DNA of 64,000 nt from Bradyrhizobium sp. RD5-C2 (GTDB taxonomy: Bacteria; Pseudomonadota; Alphaproteobacteria; Rhizobiales; Xanthobacteraceae), in NCBI RefSeq assembly GCF_019972155.1, contig NZ_BOVL01000057.1, positions 1 to 64,000 of the forward strand, read 5' to 3'. Made by a program: the position numbers and the translations under genes. The notes under the pieces were generated by a model, which did no database searches, was not told the DNA's origin, and saw only the letters and a list, made by a program, of their open reading frames with translations. Numbering within the stretch: the stretch's first letter is position 1; each line of letters begins with the position of its first letter. This document shows, piece after piece, positions 55,944 to 64,000 of this stretch.

Positions 55944-57563
55944 ATGGGCATCGCCACCGACGAGGCACGCCAGACGTCCGTATTCATCGCCGGCGGCGGG
56001 CCGGTCGGCCTTGCGATGTCGCTGCTGCTCGATCGCTTCGGCATCGACTGCGTCGTGTTCGAGAAGAGCCCGACGACGACGGATCATCCCAAGTCGCGCG
56101 GCTGCTGGGTCCGCACCATGGAGATCTTCCGGCAGTGGGGAATCGAGCAGGCGATCCGCGATCGCGGCCTGCAGGACAACTCCGATATGTTCGTGTTCCT
56201 CGATAGCATCGCGGGTCACGAGTTCGGCCGCACCCGTCCCGAGCCGAATGTCGGGCATACCCCTGCCTGGAAGAGCCTGGTCGCGCAGGACGCCGTCGAG
56301 GAGGAAATTCTGCGCGTGGTCGAGCAGTCAAAACACGCCACGGTCCTGTTCAATACGGCCTGTGAATCGTTCGAGGAGACCAACAACGGCGTCAACGTCA
56401 CGACACGTTGCGAAAAGTCCGGTGAGGTGACGCAGTGGACGGCGACCTACCTGATCGCCGCCGATGGCGCGGGCAGCCAGACGCGGCGCAGCGCGGGGAT
56501 CGAGATGGTCGGGCCCTCCACGCTGGCGGTGATGTCGAACGAGTATTGGCGGGCCGATCTGTCGCGGTTGCCGATCGCGCGTGAGGCCGCGGGCTTCATC
56601 ATCGTCCCGGACAGGGCCGATCTGCCGCGCGCCGGCATCCTGAACACCAACGGCCGCGATCGCTGGCTCACCGTGACGCAAATCGGCCTGACCAAGGACG
56701 ATCGCGAGCGGCCGTGGACCGACCAGGAGTTCATCGAGATCGCACGCGGCCATGTTGGCATCCCGGACCTCGACGTCACGCTTCTCAATCGTTCGATCTG
56801 GCGCGTCAGCATGCAGGTGGCCGAGACCTTTCGAAAGGGCCGGGTGTTTCTGGTCGGCGACTGCGCGCACCGCTTTCCACCCACCGGCGGCTTCGGCCTA
56901 AACTCCGGCGTTCAGGACGCGCATAATCTCGCCTGGAAGCTCGCCTTCGTGCTGAAGGGCCGTGCGGACGAAAAGCTGCTCGACAGCTATTCCAGCGAGC
57001 GCCGCCCGATCGCGCAATCCAATGCCAATTTCAGCTACGGCAATCGGCTGCGATTTGGGTTGACGGATGATGCCGTGCGATCGCGCAATCCGGACCGGAT
57101 CAGGTTCTGGATCAACGATATGGACAATCACCTGCACAGCATCGGGCAGAACCTCGGACACAATTACGAGGAGGGCGCTGTCATTCCCGATGGCACGGTC
57201 GCGAAGGCGCTGAACTCTCGCTACTACACGCCGTCCGACCGTCCCGGCGCGCGCTTTCCGCATATGTGGCTGGAGCCTTCGCGCAAGAAATCCACGCTCG
57301 ACTGGTTCGACAAGGAATTCACCGTCGTCACCGGTCCGCTCGGCAGCGAGTGGCTGGAGGCGGGGAAGCAGGTGTCGGAGAAGACCGGCCTGCCGCTCTC
57401 GCTCAAACAACTGCCGTCAGCCGACCCGGCAGACGGATTCCAGCTGGGTATGCGCGGCGCCGTGCTGGTGCGCCCCGATGGGCACGTGGCGTGGCGGATG
57501 CCGTGGGTGCCGTCGGATCCGGCGAAGGAATTGGCCGGCGCGCTTTCGACGTTGCTGCACTAG
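55944..57563 (+). CDS. FAD-dependent aromatic monooxygenase (PheA/TfdB-type hydroxylase)
   Basis: 539 residues; ribosome site GGAGGAGAGA before ATG 55944. Class A flavoprotein hydroxylase: FAD motif AGGGPVG (residues 16-22), then the DG motif YLIAADGAGSQTRRSAGI (about 168-185) and GDCAHRFPPTGGFGLNSGVQDAHNLAWKL (about 305-333) binding the FAD ribityl and pyrophosphate, plus a C-terminal thioredoxin-like domain from about residue 400. It hydroxylates a phenol or related ring with NADPH and oxygen. First gene of the operon controlled by the divergent LysR gene; 11 bp precede the hydrolase gene. Confidence 0.92.
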   Translation: MGIATDEARQTSVFIAGGGPVGLAMSLLLDRFGIDCVVFEKSPTTTDHPKSRGCWVRTMEIFRQWGIEQAIRDRGLQDNSDMFVFLDSIAGHEFGRTRPEPNVGHTPAWKSLVAQDAVEEEILRVVEQSKHATVLFNTACESFEETNNGVNVTTRCEKSGEVTQWTATYLIAADGAGSQTRRSAGIEMVGPSTLAVMSNEYWRADLSRLPIAREAAGFIIVPDRADLPRAGILNTNGRDRWLTVTQIGLTKDDRERPWTDQEFIEIARGHVGIPDLDVTLLNRSIWRVSMQVAETFRKGRVFLVGDCAHRFPPTGGFGLNSGVQDAHNLAWKLAFVLKGRADEKLLDSYSSERRPIAQSNANFSYGNRLRFGLTDDAVRSRNPDRIRFWINDMDNHLHSIGQNLGHNYEEGAVIPDGTVAKALNSRYYTPSDRPGARFPHMWLEPSRKKSTLDWFDKEFTVVTGPLGSEWLEAGKQVSEKTGLPLSLKQLPSADPADGFQLGMRGAVLVRPDGHVAWRMPWVPSDPAKELAGALSTLLH

Positions 57564-57574
57564 CGGAGGCTCCC

Positions 57575-58366
57575 ATGCAATCGTTCGAATCTGGCGGCGT
57601 CGTCACGGCGTTTGAGAAAACCGGACGCGGCGAACCGATCGTGCTGCTGCATGGCGGCGAGGCCGATCATTCGATGTTCGACGGCCTTGCGCCCGCGCTG
57701 GCGGCGCATTTTACCGTGATCGCTTATGACCAGCGCGATTCCGGCGCCACCTGCAATCCGCCGTCGTCCTATTCGCTGGCCGACCTGGCTGATGATGCCG
57801 CGGCCTTGATCGGAGGGCTCGGTTACGATCGTGCCCATGTCTTCGGAACCTCGCTGGGCGGCCAGATCGCGCAAGTGCTGGCGGCCCGCCATCCCGGCCG
57901 CATCGATCGCCTGATCCTGAGCAGCACCTGGAAGGTCAACAGGAGCCCACTGGAGGTGAATGCGGATGTCTTCCGCACGCTCGCGTCGTTTCGCGCGGAC
58001 GCCGCAGGCAACGCGCCGAGGATCGCGGAGTTCTTCTTTCCGCCTGAGTATCTGCGCGTTCGGCCCGAACTGATCGACATCTTTCGTGGCTCCAACCGCG
58101 ACGACGGCCAGAAGGCACGACGCGGCGCCTTGCTCGCACAGCCTGTCGCCGCCGATCTGACCGGCTTTGATCGCCCGACGCTGCTGCTCGCGGGCGGCGA
58201 CGACCGGCTGATCCCGAACGCGGAGACATTTGCGCTCGCCCGCGACCTTGCGCACGTCGAGACCAGGACCATCGCAGGCGTCGGCCATGTCGCGTCGATC
58301 CAGGCCCCCGAGCGGGTCGCGGAAGCGGTGGCGACATTTCTGAATTCAAAAAAGAAGGCGGCTTGA
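57575..58366 (+). CDS. alpha/beta hydrolase
   Basis: 263 residues from ATG 57575 with GCGGAGG upstream; the open frame runs further upstream but only inside the monooxygenase gene. Catalytic triad: Ser93 (GTSLGG), Asp209/210 (AGGDDRLIP) and His238 (GVGHVAS); oxyanion loop LLHGGEADH. It could hydrolyse a ring-fission product (as meta-cleavage hydrolases do) or an ester/lactone or enol intermediate formed after the monooxygenase step. No ring-cleavage dioxygenase is encoded in the window, so its exact substrate is open. Confidence 0.9.
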   Translation: MQSFESGGVVTAFEKTGRGEPIVLLHGGEADHSMFDGLAPALAAHFTVIAYDQRDSGATCNPPSSYSLADLADDAAALIGGLGYDRAHVFGTSLGGQIAQVLAARHPGRIDRLILSSTWKVNRSPLEVNADVFRTLASFRADAAGNAPRIAEFFFPPEYLRVRPELIDIFRGSNRDDGQKARRGALLAQPVAADLTGFDRPTLLLAGGDDRLIPNAETFALARDLAHVETRTIAGVGHVASIQAPERVAEAVATFLNSKKKAA

Positions 58367-58384
58367 CAACAACAGGGGGAGACC

Positions 58385-59803
58385 ATGGCAGAGCAAGCGA
58401 GCGCAGTGCCGTTCGACGAAGCGCCGGTGACGACGCGCTATTGGCTATCGATCATCATCTTCGCCATCTCCGGCGTGGTGGATTTCTTCGATTTCTTCGT
58501 GGTCGGGTTTCTGGTCTCGGTGTTGGCGCCGAAATGGCACCTGACGTTCGGGCAGACCTCGATCATGCTGATGAGCGCCGGCATCGGGGCGATGCTGGGA
58601 GCATTCGCCGCGGGGGTCCTCGCCGATCGCTTCGGGCGCAAGCCGTTGGCGGTTGCCGGCGTTCTGCTGTGCGGCCTGACTTCCGGCGCGATCGCGTTCA
58701 TTCCGGAAGACGGCTGGGTTGCATTTGCGATCCTGCGCTTTTTCGTCGGCTTCGGCCTTGCCGCGGGTGCGGCGGCGGCAGTTCCTGCCATCGTCGAGTT
58801 CGCACCGACCCGTCACCGCACGCTGGTCACGAGCCTCGTCGTCGTTCCAGTCGCCTTCGGCGTACTGTCGGCTTCGGTGACGGCGAGCTTCCTGTTGCCG
58901 CTGGTCGGCTGGCGCGGCCTGGCGGCGGTCGGCTTTCTGCCGATCATCCTCGCGGTTCTGACCATGATCATCATGCCGGAATCGCCACGCTGGCTGATCA
59001 GCAAGGGCCGCGTGCGCGAGGCGCAGGCGGCCATCCGAAAGCTCTACCGGGTCGGCGGCGAGTCATTTGTCCTGCCCACGCTGCCGCCAGCGAACCCGGC
59101 GACATTCGCCGATCTCTTTGCCGAGCAGCGGCGCTTCTGGTTGACGGTCCTGGTCTGGTTCGGCGCCAGCACAGCGAATTACGGCGTCTTCCTGTGGGGA
59201 CCGACGATTGTGGCGCTACTGCTTGGCGTCGCGCCCCAGGATGCGGCGAAGATGTTCATCTATGTCAGCCTCGCCGGTGTCGTTGGCCGAACCGGCTTTG
59301 CCTTTCTCGCCAATCGGATCGGCCGCAAGCCGTGCGGCCAGTTGATGGGCTATGGCACCGCGGTATCGCTGGCGCTGGCGGCCTATTTTCACGCCGACTT
59401 TGCCGGCTCGGTCCCGTTGTTTCTGGTCTTCCTGATCATCGGCGCCGTGTTCTTCGACGGTGGATTTTCGAACATCGGGCCCTATCCCGCCGAGATCTTT
59501 CCGGTCCAGCTTTCGGGACGCGCGGTCGGCCTTGCCCAGCTCTCGAACGGGGTCGGCAAGATCGTAGGTCCCCTATGTCTCGCATTGATCGCCGGCGCGG
59601 ATAATGTCGTGCATCCCAGCGCGACCGCAGCGGCGGTGATGCCGGCGTTTTTCTTTCTTGCTGGCGCGGGCCTCCTGATCGGCCTTGCCTTTACGTTCCT
59701 CGGCGTCGAGCCGCACGGCCGCCCGGTGGCTCTGTTTGGTGAAAACGCGGGCTCGAGCGCCGCACCGACGCCGCTGGCCGCAAAAGCGGCAGCGGGACAG
59801 TGA
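58385..59803 (+). CDS. MFS aromatic acid:proton symporter (AAHS-type)
   Basis: 472 residues, 12 membrane helices. Features of the AAHS/sugar-porter-like branch: aspartate in helix 1 (GVVDFFDFFVVGFL), loop 2-3 signature GVLADRFGRKPLAVAG and helix 6-7 loop motif PESPRWLISKGRVREAQ. It probably takes up the aromatic compound processed by this operon. The window thus has two carriers in the catabolic island, one of ACS and one of AAHS type, each in a different operon. It is 18 bp from the hydrolase gene and 18 bp before the M24 gene. Confidence 0.9.
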   Translation: MAEQASAVPFDEAPVTTRYWLSIIIFAISGVVDFFDFFVVGFLVSVLAPKWHLTFGQTSIMLMSAGIGAMLGAFAAGVLADRFGRKPLAVAGVLLCGLTSGAIAFIPEDGWVAFAILRFFVGFGLAAGAAAAVPAIVEFAPTRHRTLVTSLVVVPVAFGVLSASVTASFLLPLVGWRGLAAVGFLPIILAVLTMIIMPESPRWLISKGRVREAQAAIRKLYRVGGESFVLPTLPPANPATFADLFAEQRRFWLTVLVWFGASTANYGVFLWGPTIVALLLGVAPQDAAKMFIYVSLAGVVGRTGFAFLANRIGRKPCGQLMGYGTAVSLALAAYFHADFAGSVPLFLVFLIIGAVFFDGGFSNIGPYPAEIFPVQLSGRAVGLAQLSNGVGKIVGPLCLALIAGADNVVHPSATAAAVMPAFFFLAGAGLLIGLAFTFLGVEPHGRPVALFGENAGSSAAPTPLAAKAAAGQ

Positions 59804-59821
59804 AAGACGGAAGGTTTTACC

Positions 59822-61012
59822 ATGGACAATGCGCACGACGTGGTCGCAACAACGGCGCCGTTCGATACTGCAAAACTCGACCGGCTGATGGATGAGGCGG
59901 GGCTCGACGTCCTGATCGTCACCTCGCGTCACAACGTGCAGTACCTGCTCGGTGGATATCGTTTCTTCTTCTTCGACGTCATGGAGGCGATCGGCACCAG
60001 CCGCTATCTGCCGGTGTTCGTCTATCAGAAAGGACACCCTGAAAATTCCGCCTACATCGGCAACCGCATGGAAAAGTTCGAGCATGAGCTCGGACGGATA
60101 TCGGCGCCTTCAGTCAAAGCGGGCGCGTGGGGAACGCTCGATGCGATCGGCCTCGCGATTGATCATGTGAAAAAGCTCGGGGGCGCCGCCAGGCGCGTCG
60201 GCATCGAGGCAGGCTTCCTGCCGGCCGACGCCAGGGATCATCTGCTTGCCGGGCTTGGCGACGTCGAGCTCCGCGAGGCCCATTTCACGCTGGAGCGGCT
60301 TCGCGCCGTCAAGTCTCCGGTCGAACTGGATCTCATCAGGGAGGCTTCGGAACGGGTCGTCGATGCGATGATGGCCACGTTCAAGGGCTGCACGCCGGGC
60401 ATGACCAAGAACGATGTCGTCGCTCGTCTGCGCTGTGAGGAGCAGGAACGCGATCTTGTCTTCGAGTATTGCTTGATTGCCGCGGGCAAGAGCCATAACC
60501 GCGCGCCGTCGAACCAGCTTCTTGCGGAGGGCGACGTGATCTCGATCGATTCCGGCGGAAATTACCGGGGCTATATCGGCGACCTCAGCCGCATGGGACT
60601 TCTAGGTGAGCCCGACAACGAGCTCCGCGAGTTGCTGCAAGGAGTCGAGGAGATTCAGCAGGTGGCCCGACGCGCGATCCGGCCGGGCGCCATGGGCGGC
60701 GACATCATTGCGGCGGGCGAGGCAGCCGTCAAAGCCTCGCCGCATCGCGCCGTACTCGACTTCACCGCACACGGCATCGGGCTTGTCAGCCACGAAGCGC
60801 CGCGCCTCACCGCGAGCGGCCCGGTGCCTTACGCGCCGTATGATGCCGACCGGCCGCTCGAACGCGGGATGGTGATCTCGATCGAGACCGCGCTGCTGCA
60901 TCCGGCGCGCGGCTACATCAAGCTGGAGGACACGCTGCTCGTCTCCGAGGTGGGCTGGGAAGCGCCCGGTGACCATGGCAGGGGATGGAATTCGTCGCGT
61001 CTCATGGCGTGA
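59822..61012 (+). CDS. M24-family metallohydrolase (Xaa-Pro peptidase/creatinase fold)
   Basis: 396 residues: N-terminal creatinase-like domain (about residues 15-160) and C-terminal pita-bread domain. All five metal ligands are present: Asp243, Asp254, His317, Glu355 and Glu369 (SIDSGG, IGDLSR, AHGIG, SIETALL, KLEDT), so a two-metal amide-bond hydrolase is expected, such as aminopeptidase P, prolidase or ectoine hydrolase. There is no signal peptide. It is the fourth gene of the LysR-controlled aromatic operon, which suggests cleavage of an aromatic acyl-amino acid or a similar amide rather than general peptide turnover. That role is inferred. Confidence 0.88.
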   Translation: MDNAHDVVATTAPFDTAKLDRLMDEAGLDVLIVTSRHNVQYLLGGYRFFFFDVMEAIGTSRYLPVFVYQKGHPENSAYIGNRMEKFEHELGRISAPSVKAGAWGTLDAIGLAIDHVKKLGGAARRVGIEAGFLPADARDHLLAGLGDVELREAHFTLERLRAVKSPVELDLIREASERVVDAMMATFKGCTPGMTKNDVVARLRCEEQERDLVFEYCLIAAGKSHNRAPSNQLLAEGDVISIDSGGNYRGYIGDLSRMGLLGEPDNELRELLQGVEEIQQVARRAIRPGAMGGDIIAAGEAAVKASPHRAVLDFTAHGIGLVSHEAPRLTASGPVPYAPYDADRPLERGMVISIETALLHPARGYIKLEDTLLVSEVGWEAPGDHGRGWNSSRLMA

Positions 61013-61401
61013 AGCGGTCACCGCCAAGGCGGCATTTTTTGGCTGGGTCACCGATTCAACTGCGGTGCTGGAGGCGCTCGTCGGTTGATTTCGGAATATT
61101 AGAAATATATTCCTGAGTTGCCCGACGTGTCAAGTGGTGCGGTCGACGCCGGCCGCCGCTGGCTACTTTGCATGGGGTTGTTTTCGATATTTTGGCAGCG
61201 CCCCCTGCGACGGCCCGGACGACTTCATATGCGCTCGGCCAGGCGATTGATCCGGCGGTCTTTGCTTCACGCGAGCCTCCGGCCATGCGATGCTTCGACC
61301 TGGATGTAGCGGCGGCTCCGTGCCGTCTGCTCGCCAGGTCGGCGCCGATGATGGGCAGGTGCAACCGATATGGATTGCCTCCCCATCGACAAAGCGACCC
61401 G
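61013..61401. other. 389-bp intergenic region before ilvA, no gene seen
   Basis: Contains a roughly 21-bp inverted repeat (separate entry) near its left end. The frame of the dehydratase is open through most of it, but composition and lack of homology put the real start at 61402. No terminator hairpin with a U-tract was recognised after the M24 gene. Confidence 0.5.
61093..61113. promoter_or_regulatory. inverted repeat GGAATAT-N7-ATATTCC, operator candidate
   Basis: Perfect 7-bp arms with an AT-rich 7-bp spacer (TAGAAAT), 81 bp after the M24 gene and about 290 bp before ilvA. The symmetry fits an Lrp/AsnC- or GntR-type dimer site. No matching regulator gene is adjacent. Confidence 0.45.
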
Positions 61402-62949
61402 ATGACCGCTGCCGCCAACGCGCTCCGCGACTACGCCCAAAGCATCCTGACCGCCCGTGTCTACGACGTGGCGGTGGAGACGCCGCTCGATCCGATGCCG
61501 CGGCTCTCCGAGCGCCTGTCGCGCGCCGTCCTGCTGAAGCGGGAGGATTTTCAGCCGATCTTCTCGTTCAAGCTTCGCGGCGCCTACAACAAGATCGTCA
61601 GGCTGCCGGATGCGCAGCGGAGACAAGGCGTCATCTGCGCGTCGGCAGGCAATCACGCGCAGGGTGTGGCGCTGTCGGCGCGCAAGCTCGGCATTCCCGC
61701 GACGATCGTGATGCCGAGGACGACGCCCGCCATCAAGGTCGAAGCCGTCCGGCGTCTGGGCGGCGACGTCGTGCTGCATGGCGACACGTTCGACGACGCG
61801 CAAACCAAAGCCAGGGAGATCGAGGTCGCGCGCGGCCTGACATTCGTGCATCCGTTCGACGATCCGGACGTGATTGCAGGCCAAGGGACCGTTGGGATGG
61901 AAATCCTGCGGCAGCATCCCGATCCGATCGAGGCGATCTTCGTGCCGATCGGCGGAGGAGGGCTTGCGGCCGGCGTCGCCGCCTTCGTGAAGTTCCTCAA
62001 TCCCTCGATCAAGGTCGTCGGCGTAGAGCCGGCCGACGCGGCTTCGATGGCGGCCGCGCTCGCCAAGGGCAACGTCGTCGCGCTGGATCAGGTCGGGCTG
62101 TTCGCCGACGGCGTCGCCGTCCGCAAGGTTGGAACGGAGACGTTCCGGCTCTGCCGCGACTTGCTCGACGAGGTCGTCACCGTGGACACCGACGCCATGT
62201 GCGCGGCGATCAAGGATATCTTCGACGATGTGCGATCGGTGGCCGAGCCGTCCGGGGCATTGGCGCTCGCCGGCCTCAAGGCCTACGCCGAGCGCGGCGC
62301 GCTGAGCGACGGCAGCCTGATTGCTGTCAACAGTGGGGCCAATCTGAATTTCGACCGGCTGCGCACCATTGCCGATCGCGCCGAGGTCGGCGAACATCGG
62401 GAGGCGCTGCTTGCGGTGACCGTGCCGGAGAAGCCGGGCAGCTATCGCCACTTCATCCGCATCCTCGGCTCGCGGGCGATTACGGAATTCAACTACCGCT
62501 TCGCCGAGACGACCGCGCCGGCGCAGCTCTTCGTCGGCATCGCGCTGAGCCGCGGCGAGGCCGAGAAGCGCGAAGTCATGGAACTGCTGCGGCGCGAGGG
62601 CTATCCGATCCTGGATCTGAGCGAGAACGAGATGGCCAAGGATCATGTGCGCTACATGGTGGGTGGCCGCGCGCCGCTTCTCAAGGACGAGGTGATCTAC
62701 CGCTTCGAGTTTCCGGAGCGTCCCGGCGCGTTGCTGAAATTCCTCGAGAGCCTGGCGCCCGACTGGAACATTTCGCTGTTCCATTACCGCAATCACGGCG
62801 CCGACTACGGACGCATCCTGGCGGGCATCGAGGTCAAGCCGCAGGAGCGCGCGCGGTTCGTTCAGGCGCTCGATGCACTCGGCTATCCCTATTGGAACGA
62901 GAGCGAGAATCCGGCCTATCGGCTGTTCCTGTCCGCCGAGAAGGGATGA
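61402..62949 (+). CDS. ilvA: threonine/serine ammonia-lyase (IlvA-type, with regulatory domains)
   Basis: 515 residues from ATG 61402 (MTAAANALRDYAQSIL). PLP domain (about residues 1-330) with Schiff-base Lys57 (FSFKLRGAYNK), SAGNHAQGVALSA and the phosphate loop GGGGLAAG; then two ACT-like regulatory domains (about 335-510: EHREALLAVTVPEKPGSYRHF and DEVIYRFEFPERPGALLKFLE). The enzyme deaminates L-threonine to 2-oxobutyrate, and also serine to pyruvate. The full regulatory part marks the biosynthetic, isoleucine-inhibited form rather than a short catabolic TdcB. Its place behind an aromatic operon is unusual, but the 389-bp gap suggests a separate promoter. Confidence 0.92.
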   Translation: MTAAANALRDYAQSILTARVYDVAVETPLDPMPRLSERLSRAVLLKREDFQPIFSFKLRGAYNKIVRLPDAQRRQGVICASAGNHAQGVALSARKLGIPATIVMPRTTPAIKVEAVRRLGGDVVLHGDTFDDAQTKAREIEVARGLTFVHPFDDPDVIAGQGTVGMEILRQHPDPIEAIFVPIGGGGLAAGVAAFVKFLNPSIKVVGVEPADAASMAAALAKGNVVALDQVGLFADGVAVRKVGTETFRLCRDLLDEVVTVDTDAMCAAIKDIFDDVRSVAEPSGALALAGLKAYAERGALSDGSLIAVNSGANLNFDRLRTIADRAEVGEHREALLAVTVPEKPGSYRHFIRILGSRAITEFNYRFAETTAPAQLFVGIALSRGEAEKREVMELLRREGYPILDLSENEMAKDHVRYMVGGRAPLLKDEVIYRFEFPERPGALLKFLESLAPDWNISLFHYRNHGADYGRILAGIEVKPQERARFVQALDALGYPYWNESENPAYRLFLSAEKG

Positions 62950-62967
62950 AGCGGCGGGCGTTTCGCA

Positions 62968-63996
62968 TCAGCGGTCGGCAGTCAGCTGTTGACGATATCG
63001 CTCGGCGTCCCAGTTCAGCAACGCGTGCTCATTCTCTGCCGTCAGATAGTTGACGCGTGCGGTCAAAGGCAACCGGCTGGTGACCAGTGCGAGGCAGCTC
63101 AGCATGGCTTCCGCGCCGTCGCTCGCATCCTCGCGGATGAGGCTGCCGATATCAGGGACGAGAAGCGCAACCGGCGGCGGCAGCCCGCTCGCGGTGCTTT
63201 GCGCGATCATGGTGCTCAGCTTCTCGCGATGCTCCAGCACCGGTAGGCCCGGGCCAAGGAAGACGACGTGATCCGGATAAAGCGAGCCGCTGGTCGCGAT
63301 CGCGCGGCTGTAGCGGTCGGTGGCGGTGTCGTGGGCGCGCGGATCTAGGGGCAGGCGATAGTTCGTGCCTGCGCAGATCTTGCGGAGCGCGTCGTGATCG
63401 GCAGCCGGCGCGTGACGCGGCTCCAGCGCGAGGCGTTGCTCGATTTCGGCAACCAAAGCCTCCGCCGCGTCGCAGGTGTAAGCACCGACCACCAGGCCGT
63501 GATTGCCGAGGATCAGGACGTCGACCGCATCCTCTGCGATCGCCGCGCTGACCGCGCGTGCGAGCGGCAGCCCCGGGTGGTGATAGGTGAGGTAGCGCCA
63601 GGCCAGTCCGTCCATTCGCCGGGCAAATTCGGTGCGGGCGTCGGTTCGCACTGCCCATGCGATGGTGTTGACGGAATGGACATGCAGCACGATCCGGTGC
63701 GGCATTAGAGCATGCAGCGAGGTCTCGATCGAGGCGCGCAGCGTCGTTCCGGCATTCGGCGCAAGCGGCACGCGTTCGTCGCCCTGCGTCAGTGCTGTGC
63801 GCGCGGCCGACAAGGCGACCGGCACGAAAATGTCCTTGTCCTCGGCATCGGCCAGCCAGGTGCCTGACGCCTTCACCCACAGCACGTCGCCATCCTTGAC
63901 CGACGAATTGCCGCCGGCGCCTTGCACCAGCAGGATATTGCCGCCGACGCGTGCCGACATGCGGCGCAGTTCGTTCAGCGTTTGAGGCGGTCGCAT
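62968..63996 (-). CDS. class II aldolase/adducin family protein
   Basis: 342 residues from ATG 63996, four bases from the window end; an upstream extension beyond the window cannot be excluded. The aldolase II fold (about residues 8-220) has the phosphate/substrate loops GAGGNSSVKDGD and KASGTWLADA, catalytic Glu91 position (SIETSLHAL) and zinc ligands His105, His107 and His166 (LHVHSVN, GNHG). A C-terminal segment of about 120 residues extends beyond the standard fold. Members split or epimerise sugar phosphates and some decarboxylate aromatic or keto acids. Convergent with ilvA (18 bp). The substrate is unknown. Confidence 0.85.
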   Translation of the reverse strand: MRPPQTLNELRRMSARVGGNILLVQGAGGNSSVKDGDVLWVKASGTWLADAEDKDIFVPVALSAARTALTQGDERVPLAPNAGTTLRASIETSLHALMPHRIVLHVHSVNTIAWAVRTDARTEFARRMDGLAWRYLTYHHPGLPLARAVSAAIAEDAVDVLILGNHGLVVGAYTCDAAEALVAEIEQRLALEPRHAPAADHDALRKICAGTNYRLPLDPRAHDTATDRYSRAIATSGSLYPDHVVFLGPGLPVLEHREKLSTMIAQSTASGLPPPVALLVPDIGSLIREDASDGAEAMLSCLALVTSRLPLTARVNYLTAENEHALLNWDAERYRQQLTADR

Positions 63997-64000
63997 CGGG

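Noticed and set aside
1..64000. tRNA, rRNA or riboswitch genes
   Set aside because: No cloverleaf-like or rRNA-like sequence was seen by eye in any intergenic region; a dedicated covariance-model scan could still find a structured RNA.

Overview
The window is high-GC DNA from an alphaproteobacterium, most likely Bradyrhizobium or a close relative. The evidence is a CtrA response regulator beside fliI/fliJ, a RskA-type ECF sigma/anti-sigma pair, an EcfG-like promoter, several small conserved Bradyrhizobium-type proteins, and three families of extragenic palindromic repeats of the kind that litter Bradyrhizobium genomes. No rRNA, tRNA, CRISPR array, prophage or intact insertion sequence was seen. 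Genes are densely packed and look intact; only the first (cheW) is cut by the window edge.

Layout. 0-3 kb: end of a chemotaxis operon (cheW-cheY-cheB-cheR). 3-5.4 kb, minus strand: a cassette like E. coli yjfL-yjfM-yjfC (DUF350 membrane protein, serine-rich YgiB-like protein, a small exported protein, an ATP-grasp amidoligase). 5.6-8.7 kb: a small protein, a secreted c-type cytochrome and a kumamolisin-like peptidase. 8.8-16.5 kb: cell cycle and flagellum (ctrA, fliI, fliJ, flhA) with an ECF sigma/anti-sigma pair between. 16.8-23.2 kb: small hypothetical proteins, an MFS carrier, an FNR-type Fe-S regulator whose shared promoter region holds two perfect FNR/FixK boxes, a 33-codon membrane protein and a LprI-domain protein.

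23-41 kb is nitrogen and aldehyde catabolism: an XRE-cupin regulator with an omega-transaminase and a D-amino acid dehydrogenase; an RND efflux pump without an adaptor; TetR with a PaoABC-type molybdenum aldehyde oxidoreductase; a second XRE-cupin regulator with a polar amino acid ABC importer and an FAD amine oxidase. 41-50 kb: thioesterase, hydrolase, GAF histidine kinase, two crotonases, gamma-glutamyltransferase, quinone oxidoreductase, DUF2066 protein, AraC regulator.

50.5-64 kb is the most distinctive part: an aromatic-compound catabolic island. On the minus strand an operon encodes a three-component ring-hydroxylating dioxygenase (alpha, beta, Rieske ferredoxin; no reductase), an MFS carrier and a MarR repressor, with a perfect 20-bp palindrome upstream. 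A LysR regulator then faces an FAD aromatic monooxygenase, alpha/beta hydrolase, aromatic-acid MFS carrier and M24 metallohydrolase, with a 21-bp palindrome between them. IlvA-type threonine/serine dehydratase and a class II aldolase follow. A plausible but unproven reading is uptake, amide cleavage and ring oxidation of an aromatic amino-acid conjugate.
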